37,268 nt of DNA from Planctomycetota bacterium (GTDB lineage Bacteria > Planctomycetota > Planctomycetia > Planctomycetales > Planctomycetaceae), in contig QWQG01000035.1 in the NCBI GenBank assembly GCA_003670925.1, positions 1-37,268 of the forward strand, written 5' to 3'. Positions 8,153 to 16,703 of this stretch are shown here, piece by piece (position 1 is the first letter of the stretch; the number at the start of each line of letters is the position of its first letter). The notes beneath the pieces are model-generated. The model did no database searches. It was not told the DNA's origin and was given only the letters and a program-made list of their open reading frames with translations. Both the position numbers and the translations under genes were made by a program.

Positions 8153-8449
8153 ATGACACGCCAGCAGGATCCAGTCGTCAATTCTTCATTTCGTGAAGCC
8201 ATTGTCGTCGTCAGCATTTGGCTCATTGCCATGACATGGACGATCACGGTGTGTTACCGCATGGGCTATAACCGGCCTGTGGAAGAACTCAAATTCGTGT
8301 ATGGATTTCCGGATTGGATCTTTTGGGGCATCGTGGCTCCTTGGTGCGTGTGCACAGTCATCTCATGCCTTTTCAGTGCGCTGTTATTTCGGGACGGGCA
8401 TCTGGGTGAGGACGTTGAAAATGCCGACGACCTTGGATTGGGGGGCTGA
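8153..8449 (+). CDS. YhdT/DUF997-like small membrane protein, symporter partner
   Basis: A small two-helix inner-membrane protein (98 residues from the ATG at 8153) resembles the YhdT/DUF997 family that accompanies pantothenate-type sodium/solute symporters. It shows the family pattern REA then helix 1 (VVVSIWLIAMTWTITVCY), then a GY-RP-EEL-FV-G-PDW loop, then helix 2 (WGIVAPWCVCTVISCLFSAL). A short acidic tail ends in DLGEDVENADD. The frame is open from ATG 8093, which would add 20 residues of less typical sequence (MGGLPLGFNPRLLPPVW). The inner start fits the family better, although neither has a Shine-Dalgarno site. Its stop is 3 bases before the symporter ATG, so translational coupling is likely. 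Confidence 0.8.
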   Translation: MTRQQDPVVNSSFREAIVVVSIWLIAMTWTITVCYRMGYNRPVEELKFVYGFPDWIFWGIVAPWCVCTVISCLFSALLFRDGHLGEDVENADDLGLGG

Positions 8450-8452
8450 GTC

Positions 8453-10186
8453 ATGCAGGAAACAACTCTTGGCTACTTTAATCACATCGTAAACCGGTTC
8501 GATAACGTAGCAAACGGACTGCTAAGTTTGGCTGTTGATCCGCCTGCGCCCCGTGCGGGTTACGGCGCGATGTTTATGCTCATTCTGTTTATTCTGGGAT
8601 CCGTCTGGATTGGCGTGATCGCTAATCGTGCAACGCAGAGCAGCGGATTCATGAAAGGCTTCTTCCTCGGCAATCGAGGCCTAGGGGCGTGGGCACTGGC
8701 ATTAACGGCGACCGTCCAGAGCGGCGGGACATTCATGGGATTTCCGTCACTGGTCTACAAACACGGCTGGATCGTGGCTTTGTGGATTGGGAGTTACATG
8801 ATCGTCCCGCTCACGGGATTTGGCATTATCGGAAAACGACTGGCACATTTGAGTCGCCGCACGGGAGCGATCACCGTTCCCGATCTATTTCGGACGCGTT
8901 TCAATAGCCCTGCTGTGGGATTGACTTGTACGATCTTTTTGCTGCTTTACATGTCGTTCCTGATGTTTGCTCAGTTCAAAGCCGGCGCGATCGTCATGCA
9001 ACTGGCGTGGCCAGATTCGTCAGAACTTGCGATAGCGGAAGATGCGGTTCCCACATCCGAAATCACATATGATCTCAGTCTGCCTGGTTTTCCGATCAAG
9101 CTGACGCGGTATCACATTGGACTCTTGATCTTTTCGAGCACTGTCGTGGGTTATACGTTGATCGGTGGCTTTCTGGGCGCTGTCTGGACAGACCTGTTTC
9201 AAAGCCTGTTGATGTTCGTTGGCATTATGATTCTGCTCTACGCTTCGCTGACAGCGGCGGGTGGACTCGAAAACGCAACGCTGACGTCGCTGAAGCATAC
9301 GGGGCCGGGATATGTGATGGGGCCAGGCTACAGTAGCGGGACAGATGCCTCGGATTTCCTGCCGCTGTCTCTCGCGATTTCGTTCTTTATTGTCTGGGTC
9401 TGTGGCGGTATTGGAAACCCTAGCGGACTGGTGCGACTGATGGCCAGTCAGGACACGAGCGTGATTCGCAAATCCATCTACCTTCTCAGTCTTTACAACA
9501 TGGGGATCTATTTGCCTTTAATCGTGATCTGTATCTGCGGTCGAGCGCTGATTCCGGACCTCGAAAAAACGGATGAGATCATTCCGCGTTTGGCGTTGAT
9601 GACGACAAGTCATTGGCCCGGGGGGTCGATTGTTGCCGGACTGATTCTCGCGGCTCCGTTTGGCGCCGTCATGGCAACGGTCAGTTCCTATCTGGTTGTC
9701 TTGTCCTCCGCAGTTGTTCGCGATATTTACCAGCGTTTTGTGAATCCCAAAGCGGAACGTAAGCACTTGCGTGTGGCCGCATGGTGTACGATGATTTTTG
9801 CTGGTTCGTTGTCAGTCGTGATTAACTGGAACCCCGTGAAATTTCTGCAGGCGTTTATCGTGTTTAGCACGTCTGGAGCGGCCGCCACATTTCTGGTTCC
9901 GGCGATTATGGCGTGTTACTGGCGGCGCGCGAACTCAAGCGGCATCCTGACAAGCATGCTCAGCGGAGCACTCACCGTGCTGGTCCTGTATACGATTGGG
10001 ATTGCCGATCTGCTGCCACAAACTCCAATTGGGGCACAGACTTTGTTCCGTCCGTACTTCCTGTGGGGTTACGACCCCCTGATCTGGGGACTGCTCACCT
10101 CGACCGTATCCGGCATCACTGTCACGCTGCTGACCGAACCACCTGATGAAGAACTTGTCGTGCGAATGTTCGATGTGGACCAGTAA
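8453..10186 (+). CDS. Sodium:solute symporter (SSS family, PanF-like)
   Basis: A 577-residue multi-pass inner-membrane transporter of the sodium:solute symporter family, with roughly a dozen or more hydrophobic helices. Recognisable pieces are GFFLGNRGLGAWALALTATV and SGGTFMGFPSLVYKHGW in the first helices. GYTLIGGFLGAVWTDLFQSL is the classic SSS segment, and the conserved later region around AAPFGAVMATVSSYLVVLSS also fits. About 37 extra residues precede the first helix. Together with the adjoining YhdT-like gene it resembles the PanF/YhdT pair, which points to a carboxylate or pantothenate-like substrate. The actual substrate is unknown. It converges on the PilZ-like gene with a gap of about 100 bp. 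Confidence 0.92.
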   Translation: MQETTLGYFNHIVNRFDNVANGLLSLAVDPPAPRAGYGAMFMLILFILGSVWIGVIANRATQSSGFMKGFFLGNRGLGAWALALTATVQSGGTFMGFPSLVYKHGWIVALWIGSYMIVPLTGFGIIGKRLAHLSRRTGAITVPDLFRTRFNSPAVGLTCTIFLLLYMSFLMFAQFKAGAIVMQLAWPDSSELAIAEDAVPTSEITYDLSLPGFPIKLTRYHIGLLIFSSTVVGYTLIGGFLGAVWTDLFQSLLMFVGIMILLYASLTAAGGLENATLTSLKHTGPGYVMGPGYSSGTDASDFLPLSLAISFFIVWVCGGIGNPSGLVRLMASQDTSVIRKSIYLLSLYNMGIYLPLIVICICGRALIPDLEKTDEIIPRLALMTTSHWPGGSIVAGLILAAPFGAVMATVSSYLVVLSSAVVRDIYQRFVNPKAERKHLRVAAWCTMIFAGSLSVVINWNPVKFLQAFIVFSTSGAAATFLVPAIMACYWRRANSSGILTSMLSGALTVLVLYTIGIADLLPQTPIGAQTLFRPYFLWGYDPLIWGLLTSTVSGITVTLLTEPPDEELVVRMFDVDQ

Positions 10187-10284
10187 CACTTTTGCGAAAT
10201 CATCCAATCCCAACGACTTCGACCTGGCAAAGAGACAAGTCGCCTACTCCCTTGGCGGGTTAGTCTGGTTTTGCCTCAACGGCG

Positions 10285-10785
10285 TCAAGATTGGGAAACT
10301 TCAGTCCGTCGATTTCTGAAATTTGATATCTGGATCGATTCCGGATCCACGATTTGAATGACATCCATCCCCAACTGCAGCCAGCCGCCTGGTCGAGTTG
10401 ATTGGTGGCGCACTTCCGTGAGAAAGAATCTCCATGATTCATCAAAGTCGGCAACTGCCACCAGAAATCGTGTGGCGGTCATTTTTCTTGCGACAAGCAC
10501 GCCGATTCCCTGACGTCGCAAATCGCATGTAACGGCGGGTTCCGCGCGGGACGTATCTGCGTCTGACGGGCTTTGATCGGCGTCAATCGGAATCAGCCAA
10601 ACACCGATCGAGATATGCCGTGTGCCGTCGCGACGACGATTTTTACTGACACCCTCGTCGTACGGCATCTCTCGCAGATCAAGCTGTGACAGGATACGTG
10701 ACAGCGAATAGCTGGCTTTTAGACGCGGGTTGGGCCCACGTAGCATTGATGCAATTGAACTGAGAATGGGAACGGGACTGATCAT
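10285..10785 (-). CDS. PilZ-like domain protein
   Basis: A 166-residue soluble protein starts at ATG 10785, chosen because GGAG lies 8 bases upstream. The frame continues open to 10980, but the added N-terminus is Cys/Arg-rich and untypical. The C-terminal half has the layout of a PilZ domain: a basic NRRRDGTRH segment about 55 residues in, a beta-rich DLRRQGIGVLVARKM region in the place of the D/N-x-S-x-x-G motif, and a closing EVRHQSTRPGGWLQLGMDVI. Similar planctomycete proteins are annotated PilZ-like. The DxSxxG motif is degenerate here (DLRRQGIG), so cyclic-di-GMP binding is uncertain. It is a single gene converging on the symporter. Confidence 0.55.
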   Translation of the reverse strand: MISPVPILSSIASMLRGPNPRLKASYSLSRILSQLDLREMPYDEGVSKNRRRDGTRHISIGVWLIPIDADQSPSDADTSRAEPAVTCDLRRQGIGVLVARKMTATRFLVAVADFDESWRFFLTEVRHQSTRPGGWLQLGMDVIQIVDPESIQISNFRNRRTEVSQS

Positions 10786-11379
10786 CGAGATATCTCCACG
10801 GGCAACTGCCCTACAAATATGAATCTGGCTCAGACTTCTCAACGGGGAAATGTGGCATACCGACCGACATGACTTCGCGAATTTCATCCGTAGCCACGTC
10901 TTTTCGGCATGTTTCCATCGACAATTTTGCTCCCCGCAATCCTCAGAAATAACCGGACTTCTGCCCCCAGAACTCGACACAGATTGACGCCCAGTGTCGA
11001 CGACCAGCTTAGAAACGCGGCAACTGACGAATCGAACAGCAAGTGCTGCAAGTCAAGGACCTAAATGGCATGCCGTTTAACGATGCAACGAGATCAGCCA
11101 GCATGCAGGAACGCTACTACCGCGATTTTGATTTGCAATCAGGTGTCAAAATATCAATATGTGGCTCCCTAGATAGTGAATGGACGGGTCCGAGAAAGCC
11201 GGGTGGTTTCTTAAGTGCAACGCTCGCTGAAGTGGTTTGGCAACCAGCCGCCAAATTCGAAATCCTTGCTCCTATCGCTATTCTCGATATGATCGGATGA
11301 GTCCCGCTCGGTTGCGTTCATCCATGGAGAGTGCCAACATGCGGCGGTGCACTTTCACATTAAGACACAGGAGCGATTT
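10786..11379. other. Intergenic region, about 600 bp, no convincing gene
   Basis: An 85-codon plus-strand frame (11043-11300, GTG start) has no ribosome binding site and an unconvincing composition, so it is not called. A perfect 7-bp inverted repeat (TCGACAC, 10974-10980; GTGTCGA, 10994-11000; 13-base spacer) lies upstream of the PilZ-like gene and could be a regulatory site. Confidence 0.4.
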
Positions 11380-12234
11380 ATGCCACCATGGCCAATTGGT
11401 GTTTTTGCGTCCATCGACGCCGGACTGGGAGTTCATCTGGATGTTGCTCGTGAGTTGAAAGTCCCGACCATTCAACTCCATGCACCTCATGCGGCGACGC
11501 GCAATGCGACTGCAGCCCAAGCATTCCTTAAGAAATGTGAAGAGGCCGCAATTACAGTGACAGCGGTGTTCGGCGGCTTCGAAGGCGAGAGTTATGCCGA
11601 CATTGCCACCTCCGCCCGAACTGTCGGCTTGGTACCGGAAGAAACTCGCGCAGCCCGCGTGCAGGAAATGAAAGAAATTAGCGACTTTACGCGGTTGCTT
11701 CACTGTCCCACGGTTGCCCTGCACATCGGCTTCGTGCCGCATGATACAGCATCCGCAAGCTACACAGACCTGATCGCCACGACGCGAGATCTACTGGATC
11801 ATATTGCCGCCAACGGCCAGCAGTTAAATCTGGAAACCGGACAGGAATCTGCCGATCATCTCCTGCATTTTATGGGGGACGTCGGACGAAACAATCTATT
11901 CATTAATTTTGATCCCGCCAATATGATTTTGTACGGAACCGGCGAACCGATTGCTGCTCTGAAACAAGTCGGGCACTTCGTGCGAAGTATCCACTGTAAG
12001 GATGCAAAATGGGCTGCGCCGGAAGTTCGTGGAACGAGTTGGGGCCAAGAAGTTCCACTCGGCGACGGCGACGTAGGCATGGAAACCTACCTACGAACGC
12101 TGTTGGCATTAGGCTATACGGGGCCGCTCACTATCGAACGTGAAATCGCTCAGGATCCCGAACGCCAAAAAACAGATATCGGTCACGCGGTACGGCTGCT
12201 GACGCAATTGCGTGCGAAGATTCTTGACAGCTAG
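11380..12234 (+). CDS. Sugar phosphate isomerase/epimerase-like TIM-barrel protein
   Basis: A 284-residue protein of the xylose-isomerase-like TIM-barrel (AP endonuclease family 2) superfamily, in which members isomerise or epimerise sugars using a divalent metal. Conserved metal-ligand positions are visible: the Glu of LNLETGQ (E152), the Asp of NFDPANM (D178), the His of SIHCKDA (H205) and the Glu of TIERE (E253). There is no signal peptide (MPPWPIGVFASIDAGLG), so it is cytoplasmic. ATG 11380 is preceded by AGGAG at 6-base spacing, and is preferred to the GTG at 11347. Length is typical. The substrate is unknown; such proteins are numerous in planctomycetes and often act in sugar or inositol breakdown. 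Confidence 0.85.
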   Translation: MPPWPIGVFASIDAGLGVHLDVARELKVPTIQLHAPHAATRNATAAQAFLKKCEEAAITVTAVFGGFEGESYADIATSARTVGLVPEETRAARVQEMKEISDFTRLLHCPTVALHIGFVPHDTASASYTDLIATTRDLLDHIAANGQQLNLETGQESADHLLHFMGDVGRNNLFINFDPANMILYGTGEPIAALKQVGHFVRSIHCKDAKWAAPEVRGTSWGQEVPLGDGDVGMETYLRTLLALGYTGPLTIEREIAQDPERQKTDIGHAVRLLTQLRAKILDS

Positions 12235-12387
12235 ATGTCCAGCCATCTGATCGAGTCGTGTCGCTCACAATCTTTCAATCTCCTAATCTTGCTTCTCATT
12301 GGAATCGATTCACGGCTCTCGTTCGAGACTTGCGTTGCAAAAGGAGATTGCGACAGGAGTCGGAGTTGTTAAGAAGTCAAGCTCATT

Positions 12388-12744
12388 ATGGCACGCTGTG
12401 ATCAGGGTTATCTGTGTGACGTCTGCGGTGAAGAAGTGGAATCCATTCGCGAGAGCGATTTGTATCTCCGCTTTGTCACCGGCGAGCTTTCTTCCAACGA
12501 ATTGCTAGGCGCGGCCGAACGCCATCTGCGTTGCAATCCTGTCGTATCGCAGTTCATCACGCACCCGGATTTTGTACCCGTCACTGTCGACGGTGATTTC
12601 GATCGGCGATTGTTTGATCCCGTTGATATCGCTGACCGTGAAACGCTGCTGACCCGCGGCTGGGTGCGTTTACAGGAGTTGGCTGAACTCGCCCAAACAG
12701 TACCCCTCCCGCATTATCCGCTCCCAGAATTTCAGAACAAATAG
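12388..12744 (+). CDS. Small conserved Cys-containing protein of unknown function
   Basis: A 118-residue cytoplasmic protein begins MARCDQGYLCDVCGEEVE. Cysteines at 4, 10 and 13, plus a later HLRCNP, suggest a small zinc- or iron-binding N-terminal module. The remainder (SDLYLRFVTGEL, then VDGDFDRRLFDP and TRGWVRLQELAEL) matches, from memory, a protein family common in planctomycete genomes but functionally uncharacterised. The ATG is clear but lacks a Shine-Dalgarno site. It stands 153 bp after the TIM-barrel gene and 30 bp before the ceramidase-like gene, so a shared transcript is possible. Confidence 0.75.
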   Translation: MARCDQGYLCDVCGEEVESIRESDLYLRFVTGELSSNELLGAAERHLRCNPVVSQFITHPDFVPVTVDGDFDRRLFDPVDIADRETLLTRGWVRLQELAELAQTVPLPHYPLPEFQNK

Positions 12745-12774
12745 TCCGTTAGCACATTGTTTGGAGGTGTCCCC

Positions 12775-14244
12775 ATGCTGTTGAAGCCCCGCACAACTTG
12801 GCACCCGCTTCTCTCGAGGTGTGACTTTTCCATGCGGCAGCAGTTTAAACGCAATCTTGGGGCTTTGTTACTCCAGCTATGTTTGACGATCGGAGTGTGG
12901 GTGGGTTCGATTGTTGTCGGACAAGCGGAAGATCCGGCCGCGGTGATGTTAGCCACCTTTGATGTGGATGTGACACCGCCAGTTGGCATGCACATGGCGT
13001 ATGATCGGGTCAAGCGGGTTGATGAATTGACGCTGCGATGTCGCGGAATCATCTTGCGCGGCAGCGACGCGCCGCTTGTGTTATGTGCGGTTGATTTCCT
13101 TGGCATCGCGAACGAAGCGCACGATCAGTGGCGTGAAGCGCTTGCTGCTGCTGCGGGGACGACCTCGGATCGAGTGGCCGTGCATACGCTGCATCAGCAC
13201 GATGCTCCGCATGTTGATTATACGGCCGAGCAACTGCTGCGTGATATCAATGCACCGCAACTTGGACCGTATGATGGCGCATTCGCGCGACAGGCCATGC
13301 ACGACACGGCGGAGGCGGTGAAAGACGCGATGCTCAAACTGCAGCTCGTAACACACGTGGGTTTTGGATCGGCTGACGTCGCCGACGTCGCGTCGAATCG
13401 CCGGATTTTGGGGGATGACGGAAAAGTGCGCGTGACTCGTTACACGGCGACGCGTGAAGCTGCCGTCCGAGCTGAACCGGTTGGCACAATCGATCCGCTC
13501 GTCAACGTTGTGTCGTTCTGGAATTCCGACGTTCCGATCGCCGTGCTCAGTTACTATGCCGTCCACCCACAGAGCTACTACCGGATGGGAATTCCAAGCC
13601 CTGACTTTCCCGGTATTGCTCGTTTTATTCGCCAGCAAGCCGTGCCGTCAGCCGTGCATGTGCACTTCAACGGGGCAGGTGGAAATTTGGGAGCAGGCAA
13701 GTACAACGACGGAAGTTATGAAAACCGTGTGGTGCTGGCGACACGTTTGGCAGACGGCATGAAACGCGCGTTCGATGCCACAGCGAAGACCGAATTAACG
13801 CCCACACAGGTCGCATGGACCGCCGTGAAAGTTTCTCTGCCCATGACAGAACGCTTCGATGAAGCCCGCTTTCGCGCTGACTTGCAGGCGTCGGCAAGCA
13901 ATCGTCCGGCATCGACTCAGGCTGCCCAGAAACTAGCATGGATGATGCGTCAACAAAGCCAGCATCAAATCGACATTCCGATGTTATCGCTGGGCGACAT
14001 TCGACTGCTTCACATGCCCGGCGAATTGTTTGTTGAATACCAGTTGGCGGCAAAAGCCATGCGTCCCGATTTAAAAGTCGCAATGGCCGCGTACGGCGAC
14101 TACGGCCCCAGCTACATCGGCACCGCCATTGCGTACGAACAAGGCGGTTACGAAACAAGTGAAGGCGCAACCAACGTTTCAGCGGCAGTTGAGCCGGTTC
14201 TCCTTGACGCCTTACGGCAACTACTGCAGCCACCGGATCATTGA
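12775..14244 (+). CDS. Exported neutral/alkaline ceramidase-like hydrolase
   Basis: A 489-residue exported protein resembles the N-terminal catalytic domain of neutral/alkaline non-lysosomal ceramidases. These are zinc amidases; the planctomycete homologues have unknown substrates. ATG 12775 has GGAGG 7 bases upstream. A second possible start at 12832 (MRQQFKRN) would give a more typical signal peptide ahead of the hydrophobic GALLLQLCLTIGVWVGSIVV. The mature protein starts near FDVDVTPPVGMHMA. Motifs are a His cluster HTLHQHDAPH (about 137-146), a conserved YYAVHPQSYYRMG and HFNGAGGNLGAGKYND, the latter two at expected active-site positions. It lacks the C-terminal beta domain of full ceramidases. 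It may act on a sphingolipid-like or other amide; the exact reaction is uncertain. Confidence 0.75.
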   Translation: MLLKPRTTWHPLLSRCDFSMRQQFKRNLGALLLQLCLTIGVWVGSIVVGQAEDPAAVMLATFDVDVTPPVGMHMAYDRVKRVDELTLRCRGIILRGSDAPLVLCAVDFLGIANEAHDQWREALAAAAGTTSDRVAVHTLHQHDAPHVDYTAEQLLRDINAPQLGPYDGAFARQAMHDTAEAVKDAMLKLQLVTHVGFGSADVADVASNRRILGDDGKVRVTRYTATREAAVRAEPVGTIDPLVNVVSFWNSDVPIAVLSYYAVHPQSYYRMGIPSPDFPGIARFIRQQAVPSAVHVHFNGAGGNLGAGKYNDGSYENRVVLATRLADGMKRAFDATAKTELTPTQVAWTAVKVSLPMTERFDEARFRADLQASASNRPASTQAAQKLAWMMRQQSQHQIDIPMLSLGDIRLLHMPGELFVEYQLAAKAMRPDLKVAMAAYGDYGPSYIGTAIAYEQGGYETSEGATNVSAAVEPVLLDALRQLLQPPDH

Positions 14245-14289
14245 AATCGATAAACCGCCAGCAAATTCAGATCTGGTGCAAATGCGGAT

Positions 14290-15567
14290 TCATATTTTTG
14301 GGCCGTCGTTCACGCGTTGAATCCGGGCGCCCAACTGATTCAGTTTTTGCTCGAACGCATGATAGCCGCGATCGAGATGATACACGCGACGAATTTCGGA
14401 ATGACCTTCTGCCGCTAATGCCGCGAGCACTAGGGCAGCACTGGCCCGGAGATCAGATGCCATCACCGGTGCTGCAGACAATTGAGTCACACCGTGGATG
14501 ACGGCGGAATTCCCTTGGATGCGGATGTCGGCTCCCATCCGTACCAGTTCTGCGGCATGCCTGAAGCGTTCTGGAAATACGGTATCCGTGATTCGACTTT
14601 CACCCGGGATTGTGGATAACAATGCCATAAATTGCGCTTGGCAGTCTGTCGGCAATCCCGGATACGGATCAGCCGTCAACCGCGCCGGACGAAGCCTAGA
14701 ACTCGCCCGAATGTGCAGCGTGTCGGGTGTGACTTCGAACGGGATACCGATCAAATCTAGGGCATTCAAGACGGATGTGAGATGCGTTGTTGGTGCGTTT
14801 TTAATCGTCACGTCACCGTGCGTGATGGCAGCCGCGATCGCCAGAGTGGCTGCTTCGATCCGATCCGGAATGACGGCGTGACGCACACCGCGAAGATGAT
14901 CCACGCCGTCGATTTCCACGATCGACGTACCAGCCCCAGAAATCTGGGCTCCGGCAGCATTCAAAAATCGCGCAAAGTCTTGCACCTCCGGTTCTTTGGC
15001 TGCGGAACGAATGCGCGTGCGGCCTTTTGCGAGCGCGGCAGCAATCATAATGTTGCAGGTACCGGTGACCGTGGGGCCATGTGGTCCGCACAGATCTAGC
15101 TCTGCGCCGTACAGTTGCGATCCTTCGGCAACGATGTACCCCGCTTCTAAGCGAATGTCGGCTCCTAGGGCAGCCAACCCGCGCAGATGTAGATCGATCG
15201 GCCGATGACCGATGTTGCAGCCACCCGGTAAAGAAACTCGCGCCGTACCAAAACGTGCAAGCAACGGGCCGAGCACGCACACACTGGCGCGCATCTGTCG
15301 CACTAATTCGTAAGACGCCACGGAGGATCGCACATCATGGGCGTTAATCCGGATGCTTCCGTCATCAAGCAGTTCGACCGCAGCCCCAATCGACTGCAGC
15401 AGTTGTCGCATCGTGGCAACATCCTGCAACTGCGGAATCTGCTCAAGCGTAACTTCACCTGCAATGGCCAGCGTTGCGGCCAAAATCGGCAACGACGCAT
15501 TCTTGCTGCCGTCAACATGAACAGTTCCTTGCAGCGGATGGCCGCCTTCAACCCAAAACATATCCAC
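14290..15567 (-). CDS. murA: UDP-N-acetylglucosamine 1-carboxyvinyltransferase MurA
   Basis: MurA catalyses the first committed step of peptidoglycan synthesis, transferring enolpyruvate from PEP to UDP-GlcNAc in the cytoplasm. The 425-residue protein shows the N-terminal DGSKNASLPILAA with the conserved Lys22 and Asn23. The mobile loop SLPGGCNIGHRPIDL carries the catalytic Cys at about residue 117, so a fosfomycin-sensitive enzyme is expected. The conserved PDRIEAATLAIAAA and DLRASAALVLAALAA also fit. Length is normal. It follows prmC on the same strand after 29 bp and is probably co-transcribed. Its presence agrees with peptidoglycan-containing planctomycetes. Confidence 0.96.
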   Translation of the reverse strand: MDMFWVEGGHPLQGTVHVDGSKNASLPILAATLAIAGEVTLEQIPQLQDVATMRQLLQSIGAAVELLDDGSIRINAHDVRSSVASYELVRQMRASVCVLGPLLARFGTARVSLPGGCNIGHRPIDLHLRGLAALGADIRLEAGYIVAEGSQLYGAELDLCGPHGPTVTGTCNIMIAAALAKGRTRIRSAAKEPEVQDFARFLNAAGAQISGAGTSIVEIDGVDHLRGVRHAVIPDRIEAATLAIAAAITHGDVTIKNAPTTHLTSVLNALDLIGIPFEVTPDTLHIRASSRLRPARLTADPYPGLPTDCQAQFMALLSTIPGESRITDTVFPERFRHAAELVRMGADIRIQGNSAVIHGVTQLSAAPVMASDLRASAALVLAALAAEGHSEIRRVYHLDRGYHAFEQKLNQLGARIQRVNDGPKI

Positions 15568-15596
15568 TATCAGCTGCCTTTCTGATCACTGTAGGC

Positions 15597-16484
15597 CTAC
15601 AGAATGCCTTCCACGATTCTTTCATGACCATTCAGATCTCGACGGATACAGGTAGACGTGAATCCTGACATTTTCAAGAGTGTGGCGACGATCTCACATT
15701 GTGCTGGATCAAGCTCCAAGGCGATAAACGCACCTGGTTTGAGTATTTTTGCCGCATCGGCTGCAATTCGCCGCACGATGTCCAGTCCATCTTTGCCGGC
15801 AAACAATGCTTCGGCAGGTTCGTGCTGGCCGACTTCCGGCTGGAGGGAGTCGCGTTCGTCGTCCCGAATGTAAGGTGGGTTGCTGACTAGCCCATCAAAT
15901 TGTTTGCCGCCATCCAGCAGCGGTTGCAGCACGTCGCCTGTCAGGAGTGTGACGCGGTCGGTGACTTCCAGTTTCTCCACGTTGCGCGTCGCGATCTCCA
16001 TCGCACGCTCCGACTGATCTGTTGCCACCATCCGGCACAACGGTCGTTGCCGCGCAATCGTGACTGTAATACACCCCGATCCAAATCCGACCTCCGCAAC
16101 AGTCCGTGACTCATCTTTCGGAATGCGTTCGAGGCAAATGTCAACGAGCGTTTCGGTTTCCGGACGCGGGATGAGCACCCCCTGTCCGACTTCAAAGCTG
16201 CGACCGTAAAATTCACGCGAGCCAATGATGTACGCGAGCGGTTCGCGCTTGGCGCGACGCTGCACGGATGCACGCATCTGCGTCCGCTCGGCTTCAGTCA
16301 GTTCGTTGTCAATGTCGGTGTACAGCCGGATTCTTTGGCATTGGCGCGCATGCGCCAGTAATAATTCTGCTTCCAGACGCGGTGATTCGACACCTTTTTG
16401 CTTCAGAAACCCGGCGGTCCATTCCAGAATTCGTCGCACCGTCCAGACATCAGCGTTTGCAGGTGGGTTGCCAGGTGTTGACAT
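15597..16484 (-). CDS. prmC: Peptide chain release factor N5-glutamine methyltransferase PrmC
   Basis: PrmC methylates the glutamine of the GGQ motif in release factors, using S-adenosylmethionine. The 295-residue protein has the family's N-terminal helical domain (VRRILEWTAGFLKQKGVESP), the substrate-binding PLAYIIGSREFYGRSFEV and the PRPETETLV segment. It also has the SAM-binding VAEVGFGSGCITVTIA and the catalytic NPPY (residues 202-205). The SAM motif has VGFGSG where DxGxGSG is usual, a conservative change seen in some homologues. No prfA gene adjoins it, unlike in many bacteria; it sits between pyrG and murA. No Shine-Dalgarno site precedes the ATG. Confidence 0.95.
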   Translation of the reverse strand: MSTPGNPPANADVWTVRRILEWTAGFLKQKGVESPRLEAELLLAHARQCQRIRLYTDIDNELTEAERTQMRASVQRRAKREPLAYIIGSREFYGRSFEVGQGVLIPRPETETLVDICLERIPKDESRTVAEVGFGSGCITVTIARQRPLCRMVATDQSERAMEIATRNVEKLEVTDRVTLLTGDVLQPLLDGGKQFDGLVSNPPYIRDDERDSLQPEVGQHEPAEALFAGKDGLDIVRRIAADAAKILKPGAFIALELDPAQCEIVATLLKMSGFTSTCIRRDLNGHERIVEGIL

Positions 16485-16703
16485 AAATTCGAATGGGTTT
16501 GAAGGATGAGCGGGGAATAAATACCGGAGTTCGTTGTATAGATCTGCTGTCGAACATGCAATCTATAACCCGCGCGGGCCTAAGTGGCGGTGTCGCCAGA
16601 TTCGCAAGAATTCGGCTCCAACACACATCTCTAGCAAACGTGGGCGGAGCATCGCAGTAAGACGGCCGCCGAGTCAGAGCCATTGCCCACGCACCAGTTC
16701 TGT

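Noticed and set aside
11043-11300. 85-codon plus-strand frame in the gap before the TIM-barrel gene
   Set aside because: GTG start, no ribosome binding site, unconvincing composition.
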